Assembly: GCF_014645515.1 (NCBI RefSeq)
Contig: NZ_BMLW01000005.1
Coordinates: forward strand, 186,001-250,000
Length of the DNA stretch: 64,000 nt
Direction of reading: 5' to 3'
DNA from: Oceanobacillus neutriphilus
GTDB lineage: Bacteria; Bacillota; Bacilli; Bacillales; Amphibacillaceae
A model generated the notes under the pieces. It searched no databases. It saw only the letters and a list, made by a program, of their open reading frames with translations, and was not told where the DNA came from. Both the position numbers and the translations under genes were made by a program. Position 1 is the first letter of the stretch. The number at the start of each line of letters is the position of its first letter. Shown here piece by piece: positions 25,891 to 34,703 of the stretch.

Positions 25891-27105
25891 TCAATTGTAT
25901 AACTTCCCTTTGTGCATCAATAATCTGTTTTTTGGCAGTCTGGCAACTGTTTCTGCACTACAACTGGCATCCACAAATACAAAACTTGCTTCCGCCCCAA
26001 CCGCAGGCCATTCTTGTTTACCCTTTTCATTCAATGGAGTCACTCCTTGCGTGATTAAACTTAAACTCTGACGTAACGAACGTTCGTCTGATTTCCCGGT
26101 ATAATCACAAAAATTATGCACTTTTTCCAAAATATCTCCTGAAAAATAAGGACTCCAAGAATCGTAAAAACCATCGCAGCCCAAGGCTACTTTTACACCT
26201 TCTGTTTCCAATATATCAATAGGGATCAGCTGATGATTGATGGAAATTGGAATAGTAGACATAATTTCTGCATCGTAATCGTTTAATTTTTTCGCAAATT
26301 GCTTTTGTGCACGAGATGACAATTTACTTAAACCAAACGCATGGCTAAATGCAGTATGCCTTTTATAATCTTGTTCCTTCACCATGTCCAGCCATTTTTC
26401 CATCGTATAGAAACCTGCGTGCCCTCTATCATGCAGATGCATATCTACATCTACCTCGTATTCCTTAGCTATATCCATTGTGACTTGTAAAGATTGTTCA
26501 ACATCTTTATCGATACCCGCTGGATCTAGTGCACCTAAAATTGTTGCGCCAGACTCCAATGCTTGTCTTAATAATCCAGGCATTTCTTCATGCGCAAGTA
26601 AGCCATGTTGAGGAAAGGCAACAATTTCATAGGTTAAATACTGTTTATAGGCTTGCAGTGCTTTTTTTACTCCTTCTAGATTTTTTAATCTGATAAAAGG
26701 GTCAATATTGACATGTGTTCGGATATGATTTACACCGTTATTCAAGTGTAACTCGATCATAGTAGAAGCCCGTTTTGTCACTGATTCTGAAAGTTCTTCC
26801 AATTCAGCTGCTTCGACAGCTAGTCTTTCTGATAAATTATTTACGGGACGACACGCCTTCCATCCTGATGAAAGATAGGTTTTATCTAAATGATTGTGCA
26901 TTTCCTTGAATGCAGGAAGTGCTAGTTTTCCTTTCATATCAATTGTATCGGCATCCGATATATAATCAGATGCAGGAACAATCGTTTGGATTATTCCTTC
27001 TTTTGCAATTTTAATATGAAACAAATCGGTTTTTGTTTGTATACTGCCATCTCCATGCGTTATCTCGCCCGTTTCCAGCCGAACATTTCGAAGCCATGCA
27101 CTCAT
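25891..27105 (-). CDS. CodA/AtzC-type amidohydrolase, paralogue A
   Basis: A 404-residue metal-dependent hydrolase of the cytosine deaminase / N-isopropylammelide hydrolase group. Metal and active-site elements in order: HNHLDKT (H70, H72), RTHVNIDP, EIVAFPQHGLL, DMHLHDRGH, SHAFGLSKL and GCDGFYDSWSP. Where E. coli CodA has HCDE with its catalytic glutamate, this protein has HLHD, so substrate or chemistry may differ. It overlaps the upstream paralogue by four bases (ATGA). The reaction is likely hydrolytic deamination or C-N cleavage on a nitrogen ring. The substrate is not known. Confidence 0.88.
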   Translation of the reverse strand: MSAWLRNVRLETGEITHGDGSIQTKTDLFHIKIAKEGIIQTIVPASDYISDADTIDMKGKLALPAFKEMHNHLDKTYLSSGWKACRPVNNLSERLAVEAAELEELSESVTKRASTMIELHLNNGVNHIRTHVNIDPFIRLKNLEGVKKALQAYKQYLTYEIVAFPQHGLLAHEEMPGLLRQALESGATILGALDPAGIDKDVEQSLQVTMDIAKEYEVDVDMHLHDRGHAGFYTMEKWLDMVKEQDYKRHTAFSHAFGLSKLSSRAQKQFAKKLNDYDAEIMSTIPISINHQLIPIDILETEGVKVALGCDGFYDSWSPYFSGDILEKVHNFCDYTGKSDERSLRQSLSLITQGVTPLNEKGKQEWPAVGAEASFVFVDASCSAETVARLPKNRLLMHKGKLYN

Positions 27106-28349
27106 CGAAATTCCCCCTTTAGCTCTATTTCTTCTTCATGAATTATTTTCCCTTTTGAAATCACTGTCGAAATTGGGCATTGTCTGGCAATAAGGTGTGC
27201 AGAACTCACTGCATCTACCAGTAACCCATCGGCTGTATCCCCAATTTTGGGCCACTGTTGTTCTCCCATCTCATTTAATGGTGTTAATCCACCTGTCGCA
27301 TACTTCATGGATTGTCCAATATGCCATTCATCAATGTATCCGAAACGTTCTATAAATTGATTTATTTTTCGAATCATGTCGCCACTTCCAAAAGGAGACC
27401 AGTGATCAACAAGACTATCATGTCCAAAAGCAACTTTTACACCCTTGTCGTATAAATATTTCACTGGAATTGTAATTTGACCAGCTCCAATTGGAACCGT
27501 TGTTGTCAAGTTGATTTTGTTTACAGCAATTTGATCTATCAGCTTGTCTAATGATTTTTGAGGTAAGTCTGCCAATGCGTACGCATGACTGATAGTTACT
27601 TCTTTGTTAAAAGAACGTTGGTCGATTTCATTCAGAATTCGTTGAATTTCAAATTCTCCCAATGTATTTTGTTCATGTAGATGAATATCAATTCCTACAC
27701 CATATTTTTCCGCTAATTGAAAAATTGTTTTTAAAACTTCTCCACTGTTTCGATCTAATAAAGAAGGATCCACCCCTCCAATATGCGTACCGCCCATTTG
27801 TAATGATTTTTCAAGGATTGGTAAAAAAGAAGGGCCATTACGTAATATACCATGCTGCGGAAATGCAACAATTTCATACGTAATTTGATCCTTGTAACTT
27901 TCTAAAACACGCTTGGCTATTTTTATATGTCTGGTCTCTATTTGCAGATCAACATTCACATGCGTACGAATGTGCGTATGTCCTTTTCTTATATAATGGC
28001 GAACCATGGCATGTGCTCTCTCTTCGGCTACATCTAATTGTTTGGGTAATAGAATCGCTTCTTCTTTTAAACGGGAAACAATTCCTTCTATAGCTGGAAC
28101 CGGTGCTTTCCATTCACCGCCAAAATAAGTTTTATCGATATGTGTATGCATTTCTTTAAATGATGGAACAAGTAGTTGCATTTTAGCATCTAGTACTTTT
28201 GCATTTCCAGCTTCAATCATTGAAGCTATTTTAATAAATTTTCCATTTTCAATTAAAACATCAAATATTTCCGTTTTTGCAGCTTCGATAAATGTTTGAT
28301 CATACAAATACCCTGTTTCCAAACGCACATTCCTTAATAACAAAGTCAA
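27102..28349 (-). CDS. CodA/AtzC-type amidohydrolase, paralogue B
   Basis: A 415-residue paralogue of its neighbour. Motifs: HTHIDKT (H68, H70), RTHVNVDL, EIVAFPQHGIL, DIHLHEQN, SHAYALADL and GHDSLVDHWSPFGSGD. It is the only one of the three that keeps a glutamate in the HLHE element and the CodA-like GHD; the others have HLHD and GCD. It starts at a TTG six bases after AAGGAGAGG; no ATG is near. It is translationally coupled to paralogue A and lies 90 bases after the MFS gene. Probably a ring deaminase; substrate unknown. Confidence 0.87.
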   Translation of the reverse strand: MTLLLRNVRLETGYLYDQTFIEAAKTEIFDVLIENGKFIKIASMIEAGNAKVLDAKMQLLVPSFKEMHTHIDKTYFGGEWKAPVPAIEGIVSRLKEEAILLPKQLDVAEERAHAMVRHYIRKGHTHIRTHVNVDLQIETRHIKIAKRVLESYKDQITYEIVAFPQHGILRNGPSFLPILEKSLQMGGTHIGGVDPSLLDRNSGEVLKTIFQLAEKYGVGIDIHLHEQNTLGEFEIQRILNEIDQRSFNKEVTISHAYALADLPQKSLDKLIDQIAVNKINLTTTVPIGAGQITIPVKYLYDKGVKVAFGHDSLVDHWSPFGSGDMIRKINQFIERFGYIDEWHIGQSMKYATGGLTPLNEMGEQQWPKIGDTADGLLVDAVSSAHLIARQCPISTVISKGKIIHEEEIELKGEFR

Positions 28350-28439
28350 AAGAACCTCTCCTTTTATAAAATTTTTTAAGGATCAAAATTCAACAAATAT
28401 CAAAAATTAATTAAGATTAGACCCAGAATATTCATTTTT

Positions 28440-29876
28440 TCAAGAAAACTTTTTCAGTGTCAACCTGCTAACCGGCACACGTTTTATAAATAAGGAACAA
28501 ATTAAACCAATAATAGCTGTGATAACAGCAAAAGTATATGCATGCTGAATTCCATAAACCAGCGCCTCTATCTGAACATCAGCATTTCCGGTATTAGTTC
28601 CCCGTTCTAAAAAGGCATTTTGACTTCTATTTAGTATGCTGACCGCTATCGCCGTACCAATTGCACCAGAGGTTTGAATGGTAGTATTAACTATAGCCGT
28701 TCCATCAGGATAATTACTCCTTTCCAATTGATTTAATCCATTTGTTTGTGATGGCGTTGTTATCATGGACATCCCCACCATTAACGAGGTATAAAAAATC
28801 ATAATCATTAACCCGTGGGTAGCGGCAGATAATTGTGAAAAGAATAACACCGAAATGACACCTAATACAAAGCCCGGGATGACTACCAGCCTTGGACCAA
28901 ATTTATCAAATAAATGTCCAGTAACAAGCGCCATGATTCCATTAATAATCCCTCCAGGCAATAACAACAATCCTGCATCAGCCGAAGTTAAACCCAATCC
29001 TCCTTGGATATACATTGGTAATAGTAAGTTACTGGAAAAGATGATGAAATTACTTAAAATTGTTAACCCTATCCCCATCATAAACATTGGATGTTTAAAA
29101 ACACGAATGTTAAGGATTGGTTCATCAAGCGTTAATTGACGCCGTCCAAACAGAATTAAGGACCCCCCACCGATGAAAAGTGCAAGTAAAACGGGTAAAA
29201 TAGACTGTGTCTCTCCGGCAAGACTGAACCCCATCACAATTCCGCTAAACCCTAGGGTTGATAAAACAATAGAGACATAATCAATTGCTGGTTTGTTTTC
29301 GATAGACAAATCAATTAAATAAACCATTCCTAAGCATAAAGAAAATAATAAAAATGGAATAGGCAATAAAAATACCCAATGCCAGCTGAGGTATTCCATA
29401 ATAAATCCGGATACTGCCGGACCAGTTGCCGGTGCAAACATCATAACTAAACTAACCATACCCATGGCGACCCCGCGCCTATGTGGTGGAAAAATAACTA
29501 AAATAGTATTAAATAAAATCGGTGTTGCTAACCCAGTTCCGCATGCTTGGATAATTCGGCCAAGCAGCAGTACAATAAAGTTTGGGGAAAAGGCAGCAAG
29601 TACTAAACCAGTAATCGAAAAAAACAGAGCGGTAATAAAGATTTTTTTCGTTTTAAAACGTTTAATCAACAAACCTGAAATAGGAATAAGGGTCGCTAAT
29701 ACAAGTAAATAACTAGTTGTTAGCCACTGTACAGTAGCAGCAGAAACATCAAATTCTATCATTAAACGATGTAAGGCTATATTGAGAGCTGTTTCACTAA
29801 ACATGCCCATAAAACCACAAATGAGTAAAGAGATCATTAGTGGTGCAATTTTCACTTGACTTTGATTGTTAGACAT
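28440..29876 (-). CDS. MFS transporter of the DHA2 (EmrB/QacA, 14-helix) group
   Basis: A 478-residue carrier with 14 predicted helices. It has the DHA2 N-terminus (ETALNIALHRLMIEFDVSAATVQWLTTSYLLVLATLIPISGLL) and motif C around GTGLATPILFNTI. Family members are mainly drug:H+ antiporters, but in catabolic clusters some carry pathway compounds. It is 90 bases upstream of amidohydrolase B and transcribed with it. The AAAGGAG ribosome site is 16 bases from this ATG; a nearer ATG (about 10 bases) opens only the five-codon frame MINNV and is out of phase, so initiation here may be inefficient or regulated. Confidence 0.88.
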   Translation of the reverse strand: MSNNQSQVKIAPLMISLLICGFMGMFSETALNIALHRLMIEFDVSAATVQWLTTSYLLVLATLIPISGLLIKRFKTKKIFITALFFSITGLVLAAFSPNFIVLLLGRIIQACGTGLATPILFNTILVIFPPHRRGVAMGMVSLVMMFAPATGPAVSGFIMEYLSWHWVFLLPIPFLLFSLCLGMVYLIDLSIENKPAIDYVSIVLSTLGFSGIVMGFSLAGETQSILPVLLALFIGGGSLILFGRRQLTLDEPILNIRVFKHPMFMMGIGLTILSNFIIFSSNLLLPMYIQGGLGLTSADAGLLLLPGGIINGIMALVTGHLFDKFGPRLVVIPGFVLGVISVLFFSQLSAATHGLMIMIFYTSLMVGMSMITTPSQTNGLNQLERSNYPDGTAIVNTTIQTSGAIGTAIAVSILNRSQNAFLERGTNTGNADVQIEALVYGIQHAYTFAVITAIIGLICSLFIKRVPVSRLTLKKFS

Positions 29877-30356
29877 TATTTATCATATACAACTCCTTTG
29901 ATTATTGACGAGCAAAATTCCATTATCCTGTTAATCTTTTTATTTATACAAAATTAATTATAAATAAAGTCTATCATTGGCATAATTGTATAGAAAATAT
30001 TTTAAAAGTTAATTACACTTACTTTTTTTATATAATGAGGCAGATTAAATAAGCTCACAGAATGATTATTTCAAATAACTTTGCAAGCATTCTGTGAGCA
30101 ATCTAATCTATTGACGTTTTGGCTTGTAACCTTTCGAGAAGAACAAAATGATTCAACTGTTTATTTTTAGTTATAATTTGACGGCCAGCTTTTTACAGAA
30201 AGTTAGCGTTGAATAACTGGAATCCAAAGACAACAATCAGCATTATGAATGACAGACCTCCACAAATTCAATAGTTATCCTGTTTTACAATCTATTCTCC
30301 GCCATTTCCTGATAAATTTATCTCTTTTTAAATAAATGCGGATAAATTACTTGCTC
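29877..30356. other. 480-base spacer inside the catabolic island
   Basis: Contains the hairpin at 30053-30099 and otherwise AT-rich sequence. A 16-codon minus-strand ORF (MLIVVFGFQLFNANFL, near 30200-30250) follows a GGAGG at 14 bases, too far for comfort. I see no gene. The promoter for the MFS/amidohydrolase operon should lie at about 29900-30000. Confidence 0.5.
30053..30099 (-). terminator. Hairpin after amidohydrolase C
   Basis: GCTCACAGAATG pairs perfectly with CATTCTGTGAGC, loop 23 bases; an outer AGATTA/TAATCT adds length. On the minus strand it is followed by TTATTTAAT, an imperfect T-run. It lies 260 bases after the amidohydrolase stop. Confidence 0.6.
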
Positions 30357-31586
30357 TTAATATGATTCAAGTGAACTTGATACTATCTTTCCTCTGAACA
30401 TTGTAGCCGCCCGTTTGGCTCTTCGTGCAACAGCTTCCGCAGAACAAGATGCTTCAACCAAAACAATATTTGCTTCATCACCAGCTTTCGGCCACACTTG
30501 CTTTCCTTCTTGGTTAAGAGGCGTCTTACCACCAGTAATATAATGAAGAGCTTGTGCCAGTGAACGTTCATCCACCCACTTGGAGATTTCAGCTAATCGT
30601 CCTGCTCGTTCCAAGATATCTCCGTTGCCAAAAGGAGACCAAACATCAAAAATATTATCACACCCAACAGCAACAGGCACACCTTTTTCACGCAATAAAC
30701 CCATTGGTGGGAATTTCCGATCAATTGGTACACTAGAAATAATGGTGATTCCCGCATCAACAAGTAATTCTGCCATTTCTTCTGCTTGAGATAATGGAAT
30801 ATCTCCGAGACCAAAAGCATGACTAATCGCTACTTTCCCCTGCAAGCCGGCTTCTTTTGTTAACTCGGCTAGTTTCTTTATTGTGAAAATCCCCAAATGA
30901 TTCGGATCATGTAAATGCAAGTCAATTCCAGCGTTTCCTTCCACAGCTAGTTCAACCATTGTTTTTAGTGATGCATTTACATCTCCGTCAACAGTAGCTG
31001 GATCAACGCCTCCTACAAAACTTGCTCCTTTTTGCAATGCTTCTTTTACTAATTGCCTTGAATCTGTACGCAATAGGCCATGCTGAGGAAAGGCAACAAT
31101 TTCATACGTTAATTTCCCATCAAATGTCTGTAATGCTTTTTGCACATCTTCTAAGTTCTTCAATCCAACCTCTGGATAAATATCTACATGTGTACGTACA
31201 TGAGTAATGCCCAGTTTCACATATTTTTCAAGCAATAGCTCCGCACGCTCCTGTGTGGAGGTCTTCAGAGAAGGAAGAACCTCTTTTTCAATGTCAAAAC
31301 GCTCGAAAATATTAAGAACAGGTGTCACCGGACGCCAGCGATCACCAAGCAATGTTTTGTCCAAATGACAATGTTTTTCAATAAAAGATGGAAGTGCCAG
31401 CAGTTGTTTTGCATCTTTTTTTTGCAGGTTATCTGTTATCTTCTCAGAAGACGGTATCACCTTTGCAATCTTTTCATCTTCAATCAATAAATGAAAACAT
31501 TCCGTATTGGTACCTGTCGTTATACCATTATTGATTTGGTAGCTTGTCTCTAAACGTACATTTGTTAACCAATAAATAGAATTCAT
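30357..31586 (-). CDS. CodA/AtzC-type amidohydrolase, paralogue C
   Basis: A 409-residue third paralogue. Motifs: HCHLDKT (H72, H74), RTHVDIYP, EIVAFPQHGLL, DLHLHDPNH, SHAFGLGDI and GCDNIFDVWSPFGNGD. Like paralogue A it has HLHD and GCD, so A and C form one type and B another. The ATG at 31586 follows AAGGAATGG; an in-frame ATG at 31595 overlaps that site. The gap from the upstream deaminase is 25 bases, so it shares an mRNA with the two CDA-fold deaminases. Substrate unknown. Confidence 0.88.
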   Translation of the reverse strand: MNSIYWLTNVRLETSYQINNGITTGTNTECFHLLIEDEKIAKVIPSSEKITDNLQKKDAKQLLALPSFIEKHCHLDKTLLGDRWRPVTPVLNIFERFDIEKEVLPSLKTSTQERAELLLEKYVKLGITHVRTHVDIYPEVGLKNLEDVQKALQTFDGKLTYEIVAFPQHGLLRTDSRQLVKEALQKGASFVGGVDPATVDGDVNASLKTMVELAVEGNAGIDLHLHDPNHLGIFTIKKLAELTKEAGLQGKVAISHAFGLGDIPLSQAEEMAELLVDAGITIISSVPIDRKFPPMGLLREKGVPVAVGCDNIFDVWSPFGNGDILERAGRLAEISKWVDERSLAQALHYITGGKTPLNQEGKQVWPKAGDEANIVLVEASCSAEAVARRAKRAATMFRGKIVSSSLESY

Positions 31587-31611
31587 ATAAACCATTCCTT
31601 TTCATCATTTA

Positions 31612-32088
31612 TTAAAGTATTCCCTTCGGATTTAATTCACTCCATCGTTGGTACACCTTAATACTATCTTCATCTGAATGCTGGACCATAGGTAATCGGC
31701 GTTCCTCAACTGGTTTGTTATATTCATCATAAAACGTTTCCAGTTCAAAATACTTCCGGTCATCTTTATAATAAGGAGCATACTCCTCACGGGTTGTAAT
31801 ATAAATTACCTTTCTAGGGCTGCAATAATAAAGTGCACCTAAACACATTGGACAAGGTGTAGTAAGAATATAAATATCACAATCGGTTAAATGCTCGGTT
31901 TGAAGCTTTTTACATGCCTCTCTAATAGCGACTATTTCAGCGTGAGCAGTTGGATCGTTCGTTTGCGCTACCAAATTCGGGCTTTCAGCAATAATTTTCC
32001 CATCACGCACAATGACCGTAGCAAATGGCCGGCCTCCTGCTTCTACATTTTCACGCGCTAATTCGATTGTTCGTTTTATAAAATCCAT
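31612..32088 (-). CDS. CDA-fold nucleobase deaminase, GuaD-like
   Basis: A 158-residue zinc deaminase. The zinc and proton-shuttle site is TAHAEIVAIREAC, with the paired cysteines in TTPCPMCLGALYY. The C-terminal part (YFELETFYDEYNKPVEERRLPM) resembles B. subtilis guanine deaminase GuaD, which has KPAEERTIPF at the same place. GuaD turns guanine to xanthine. Ring substrates other than guanine are possible. The ATG at 32088 follows AGGTGG; the longer frame begins inside that site. It lies just upstream of amidohydrolase C. Confidence 0.88.
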   Translation of the reverse strand: MDFIKRTIELARENVEAGGRPFATVIVRDGKIIAESPNLVAQTNDPTAHAEIVAIREACKKLQTEHLTDCDIYILTTPCPMCLGALYYCSPRKVIYITTREEYAPYYKDDRKYFELETFYDEYNKPVEERRLPMVQHSDEDSIKVYQRWSELNPKGIL

Positions 32089-32216
32089 TCCAATCCACCT
32101 CATTTAAATTAAGTTATCTTGATTTATTTAGAAATATCATCTTTGTTTACAAATAGCCTTCCCGTTGTATACAGAAAAAAGCCATAATGTTTTTTAAATT
32201 ACTACTATATTTTTAA

Positions 32217-32612
32217 TCACTCTTTTAAACGGACCATATGAATGTCTCTTTCATCATGCGGCAAAGAAAGCTGATTGTATACATAGTCTTGGCTGGGATT
32301 ACTGAGATTAGAAAAATATACGGTGTCTATTTGCGTATAATAAATAGCGCTTAAACACATCGGACATGGCTCTGTGCTGGTATAAATTTCACAGTCCTTA
32401 AGATTCGTTGTGTTTAAGGTTTGACAGGCTTCGCGAATAGCTTGAATTTCTGCATGGGCAGTTGGATCATTTATCACTGATACTTGGTTAACGCCGGTAC
32501 CAATTACTTTTCCTGATTTAACAACTACTGCTCCAAAAGGGGCACCTTGATGCTTCTGTTCATTTTCATTAGCTAATATGATTGCTTTTTTCATCCATTC
32601 CTTTTTTATCAT
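32217..32612 (-). CDS. CDA-fold nucleobase/nucleoside deaminase, second copy
   Basis: A 131-residue zinc deaminase paralogous to the next gene. Motifs: GAPFGAVVVKSGKVIGTGVNQV, TAHAEIQAIREAC and TEPCPMCLSAIYY. It is shorter at the C-terminus, ending soon after LPHDERDIHMVRLKE, so its active-site lid may differ. An AAAGGAG site is ten bases from the ATG. The spacing to the second deaminase is about 130 bases and to the ankyrin lipoprotein upstream is under 40. Guanine, cytosine-like or adenine-like rings are all possible substrates. Confidence 0.85.
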   Translation of the reverse strand: MIKKEWMKKAIILANENEQKHQGAPFGAVVVKSGKVIGTGVNQVSVINDPTAHAEIQAIREACQTLNTTNLKDCEIYTSTEPCPMCLSAIYYTQIDTVYFSNLSNPSQDYVYNQLSLPHDERDIHMVRLKE

Positions 32613-32649
32613 GTGCTGTTCACTCCTTTATTACGTTCAAATTTGGCCA

Positions 32650-33357
32650 TTACGCTCCAGATTCTTTCAAAATACGTTCAATTTCTTTGAAATTAAGGCG
32701 CTCTGCATGTTCTAAAGGGGTTACCCCATCTCTATCACCAATGTTGACATCAGCACCATGGTCTGCCAACAGTTGTACAATCTTCTGGTGGTTTTCCCCG
32801 CCATTCCCTAAAATTATTGCTTCCAATAGTGCCGTCCAGTGTAAATCATTAATATGATCCACGTCTATATCAGAGTTAGTTAAAAGCTCCTCCACCACAT
32901 CAACATGCCCTCGTTCTGAAGCAGGAATAAGCGCCGTACCACCAAATCGATTTGTTAATGATGTATCTGCCCCATTTTCAACAGCAAGTTTTACGATTTT
33001 CAGAAATCCTTCTGCTCCAGCATATAAAAGCACATTATCTTGGTTATTATCGCGGATGTTTATGTCCGCTCCCTGTTCGATGAGTGTCTTGACAGTATCT
33101 GCATCGTTTCTTTGCGAAGCAGCCATTACTGCTGTTACTCCATAATCATCTGTCGCATCAATATCTGCTCCATCTTCTAATAATTCTAAAACAGTTTTTG
33201 TATCTCCTTCTGCTGCTGCAGAAATTAACTTTTGTTCCAAATTTGTCTCCTCCTTTTTTTCCGGCTGTGTAGAAGAACCTTCATCAGTTTCTGTAATTGT
33301 ACTGCACGCAGCAAGCATAATTACAAACAAGCTTATAAAAATTCCTTTCAGCTTCAT
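32650..33357 (-). CDS. Ankyrin-repeat lipoprotein
   Basis: A 235-residue exported lipoprotein. The N-terminus MKLKGIFISLFVIMLAACS is a signal peptide with lipobox L-A-A-C, followed by an acidic linker. Five or six ankyrin repeats cover the rest (LISAAAEGDTKTVLELLEDGADIDATDDYG, VTAVMAASQRNDADTVKTLIEQGADI, and so on to VTPLEHAERLNFKEIERILKE). Ankyrin domains bind other proteins, so it may be a surface scaffold. It is the first gene of the run with the two deaminases and amidohydrolase C and is divergent from lysR. The ATG at 33357 is preferred to a GTG at 33369. Confidence 0.88.
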   Translation of the reverse strand: MKLKGIFISLFVIMLAACSTITETDEGSSTQPEKKEETNLEQKLISAAAEGDTKTVLELLEDGADIDATDDYGVTAVMAASQRNDADTVKTLIEQGADINIRDNNQDNVLLYAGAEGFLKIVKLAVENGADTSLTNRFGGTALIPASERGHVDVVEELLTNSDIDVDHINDLHWTALLEAIILGNGGENHQKIVQLLADHGADVNIGDRDGVTPLEHAERLNFKEIERILKESGA

Positions 33358-33380
33358 ATTGATCTGCACCCCCGATATAA

Positions 33381-33406
33381 ATATGTTATCATGGGAATAA
33401 TCATAT
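33381..33406. promoter_or_regulatory. Dyad between lysR and the deaminase operon
   Basis: ATATGTTAT and ATAATCATAT face each other around CATGGGA in the divergent spacer, in the place expected for a LysR-type binding site. The half-sites match imperfectly. Confidence 0.4.
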
Positions 33407-33469
33407 GAAAAATATTAATTTTATTATATTTACTTATCTTTTTCATATACAACAGAAAGGATGTTCAAG

Positions 33470-34345
33470 GTGGATATTAGGCAGTTACGTTATTTTATTG
33501 CTATTGTAGAAGAAGGGAAAATTTCTGTCGCCGCTAAAAGACTTCATATGTCCCAGCCCCCCTTAAGTCAGCAATTGAAAGCCATGGAAGAGGAGCTCGG
33601 TTCAATATTAGTCGAGAGAAGTGGTAAATTTTTAGAGGTGACGGAGGCGGGAAAATCTCTCTATTTAAATGCTCTACAAATAACTAAATTAATGGAAGAA
33701 ACAAAAGCAGAGGTGAAGGAAGTTGGTGAAGGAGTAAACGGAAGACTCTCAATTGGAGTCAACACTTTTTCAGTTAGCGGGTTACCCGATACGCTCGAGC
33801 AATTTCAAAAACAATTTCCGAAGATTACGTATAGAATTCAGCAAAATGAATCAGCCTATCTTCTTCAATTAGTCAGGGACCGAATTGTAGAGCTGGCAAT
33901 TATACGCATGCCACTGGATTTAAACGATTTTTCTATACTTCATCTCTGTAACGATCCTTTTTATTTCATCACATCTAAGGAACATACATCATTTGATACA
34001 GAAGTAACACTTGATGAAATCAAACATTACCCGCTTCTGATTCCAAGCACAGAGGGTTTAGGTGTACACTACTTGATATTAGAGGCGTTTTCCCGATCTA
34101 AAACGCACCCTAATATGGTCGGAGAGTGTTCTGACATCAGTCTTTTAATGGATCTTGTTGCCTCTGACTTTGCTGCATCTATTGTTCCGGAAACTCTATT
34201 GAAACGATATAGAGGATATCCTATAAATGCTTATCGTATATCAAGCAAAAACGAATTGAATGGATCAGTCGGATTAATTTGGCTTAAAGATCATAGCTTG
34301 TCCAAAGCTGCTCAAAATTTTATTGAAATGATACAAAAAGTATAA
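33470..34345 (+). CDS. LysR-family transcriptional regulator
   Basis: A 291-residue regulator. The helix-turn-helix is at residues 1-60 (VDIRQLRYFIAIVEEGKISVAAKRLHMSQPPLSQQLKAMEEELG), then the periplasmic-binding-protein-like effector domain (LSIGVNTFSVSGLPDTLEQF... ). The SxPPLSQQLK pattern places it near regulators of aromatic or organic acid catabolism. The GTG at 33470 gives the normal family start and lies nine bases after AGAAAGG; an ATG at 33461 is too close to the site. It is divergent to the ankyrin/deaminase/amidohydrolase genes and probably controls them. Confidence 0.9.
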   Translation: MDIRQLRYFIAIVEEGKISVAAKRLHMSQPPLSQQLKAMEEELGSILVERSGKFLEVTEAGKSLYLNALQITKLMEETKAEVKEVGEGVNGRLSIGVNTFSVSGLPDTLEQFQKQFPKITYRIQQNESAYLLQLVRDRIVELAIIRMPLDLNDFSILHLCNDPFYFITSKEHTSFDTEVTLDEIKHYPLLIPSTEGLGVHYLILEAFSRSKTHPNMVGECSDISLLMDLVASDFAASIVPETLLKRYRGYPINAYRISSKNELNGSVGLIWLKDHSLSKAAQNFIEMIQKV

Positions 34346-34467
34346 AAGCTTTCTCTTCTACAGTGTTTTTTTATATAGGCGTTTATACCTTATATTTGAT
34401 TCTGTTTAAATGCCTTTTTTAAAAGTTTATAGCAAAAGCTTTTGAAGCGTTAAGATACTTTGAAGGA

Positions 34468-34500
34468 CGCTCAACTTTCTAAGTTGAGCGCCCTTTGTTT
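34468..34500 (+). terminator. Terminator of the lysR gene
   Basis: CGCTCAACTT/AAGTTGAGCG form a ten-pair stem with a TCT-type small loop, followed by CCCTTTGTTTT on the plus strand. Confidence 0.85.
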
Positions 34501-34703
34501 TATGACCTTGTATCACTTTTTATTTTCATCGTTGCCAATATAATACGGTCGATTAAAAGCATAGCTATAATAGAAATACCGACAAGCGGCATCAAAATTC
34601 CTAAAATGAACATCATCACTAAGACGGAACGACTAATTGTTTTATCTTTCGTACGAAGCAGTGCTCCAATAGAGCCTTTTGGCTTTCTTACTTTCCATAA
34701 CAT
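34500..34703 (-). CDS. Small membrane protein, probably 5'-damaged
   Basis: The 67 codons from ATG 34703 encode a basic segment and two hydrophobic helices (VLVMMFILGILMPLVGISIIAMLLIDRIILA). The same frame stays open upstream for ~22 codons (to a TAG near 34766) and reads another helix, RIAGAVVCIGLILLIISAF, without any start codon. A second frame upstream has an ATG (MYDQFNYAGLRIF) that would join with one indel. So the gene may be frameshifted. No family is recognised and no clear ribosome site precedes ATG 34703. Confidence 0.45.
   Translation of the reverse strand: MLWKVRKPKGSIGALLRTKDKTISRSVLVMMFILGILMPLVGISIIAMLLIDRIILATMKIKSDTRS

Noticed and set aside
25891-33357. Antiphage defence island (deaminases and ankyrin repeats)
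   Set aside because: The deaminases are of the nucleobase-salvage type with full zinc motifs and sit with amidohydrolases and a carrier; no nuclease, helicase, NTPase or toxin is present.
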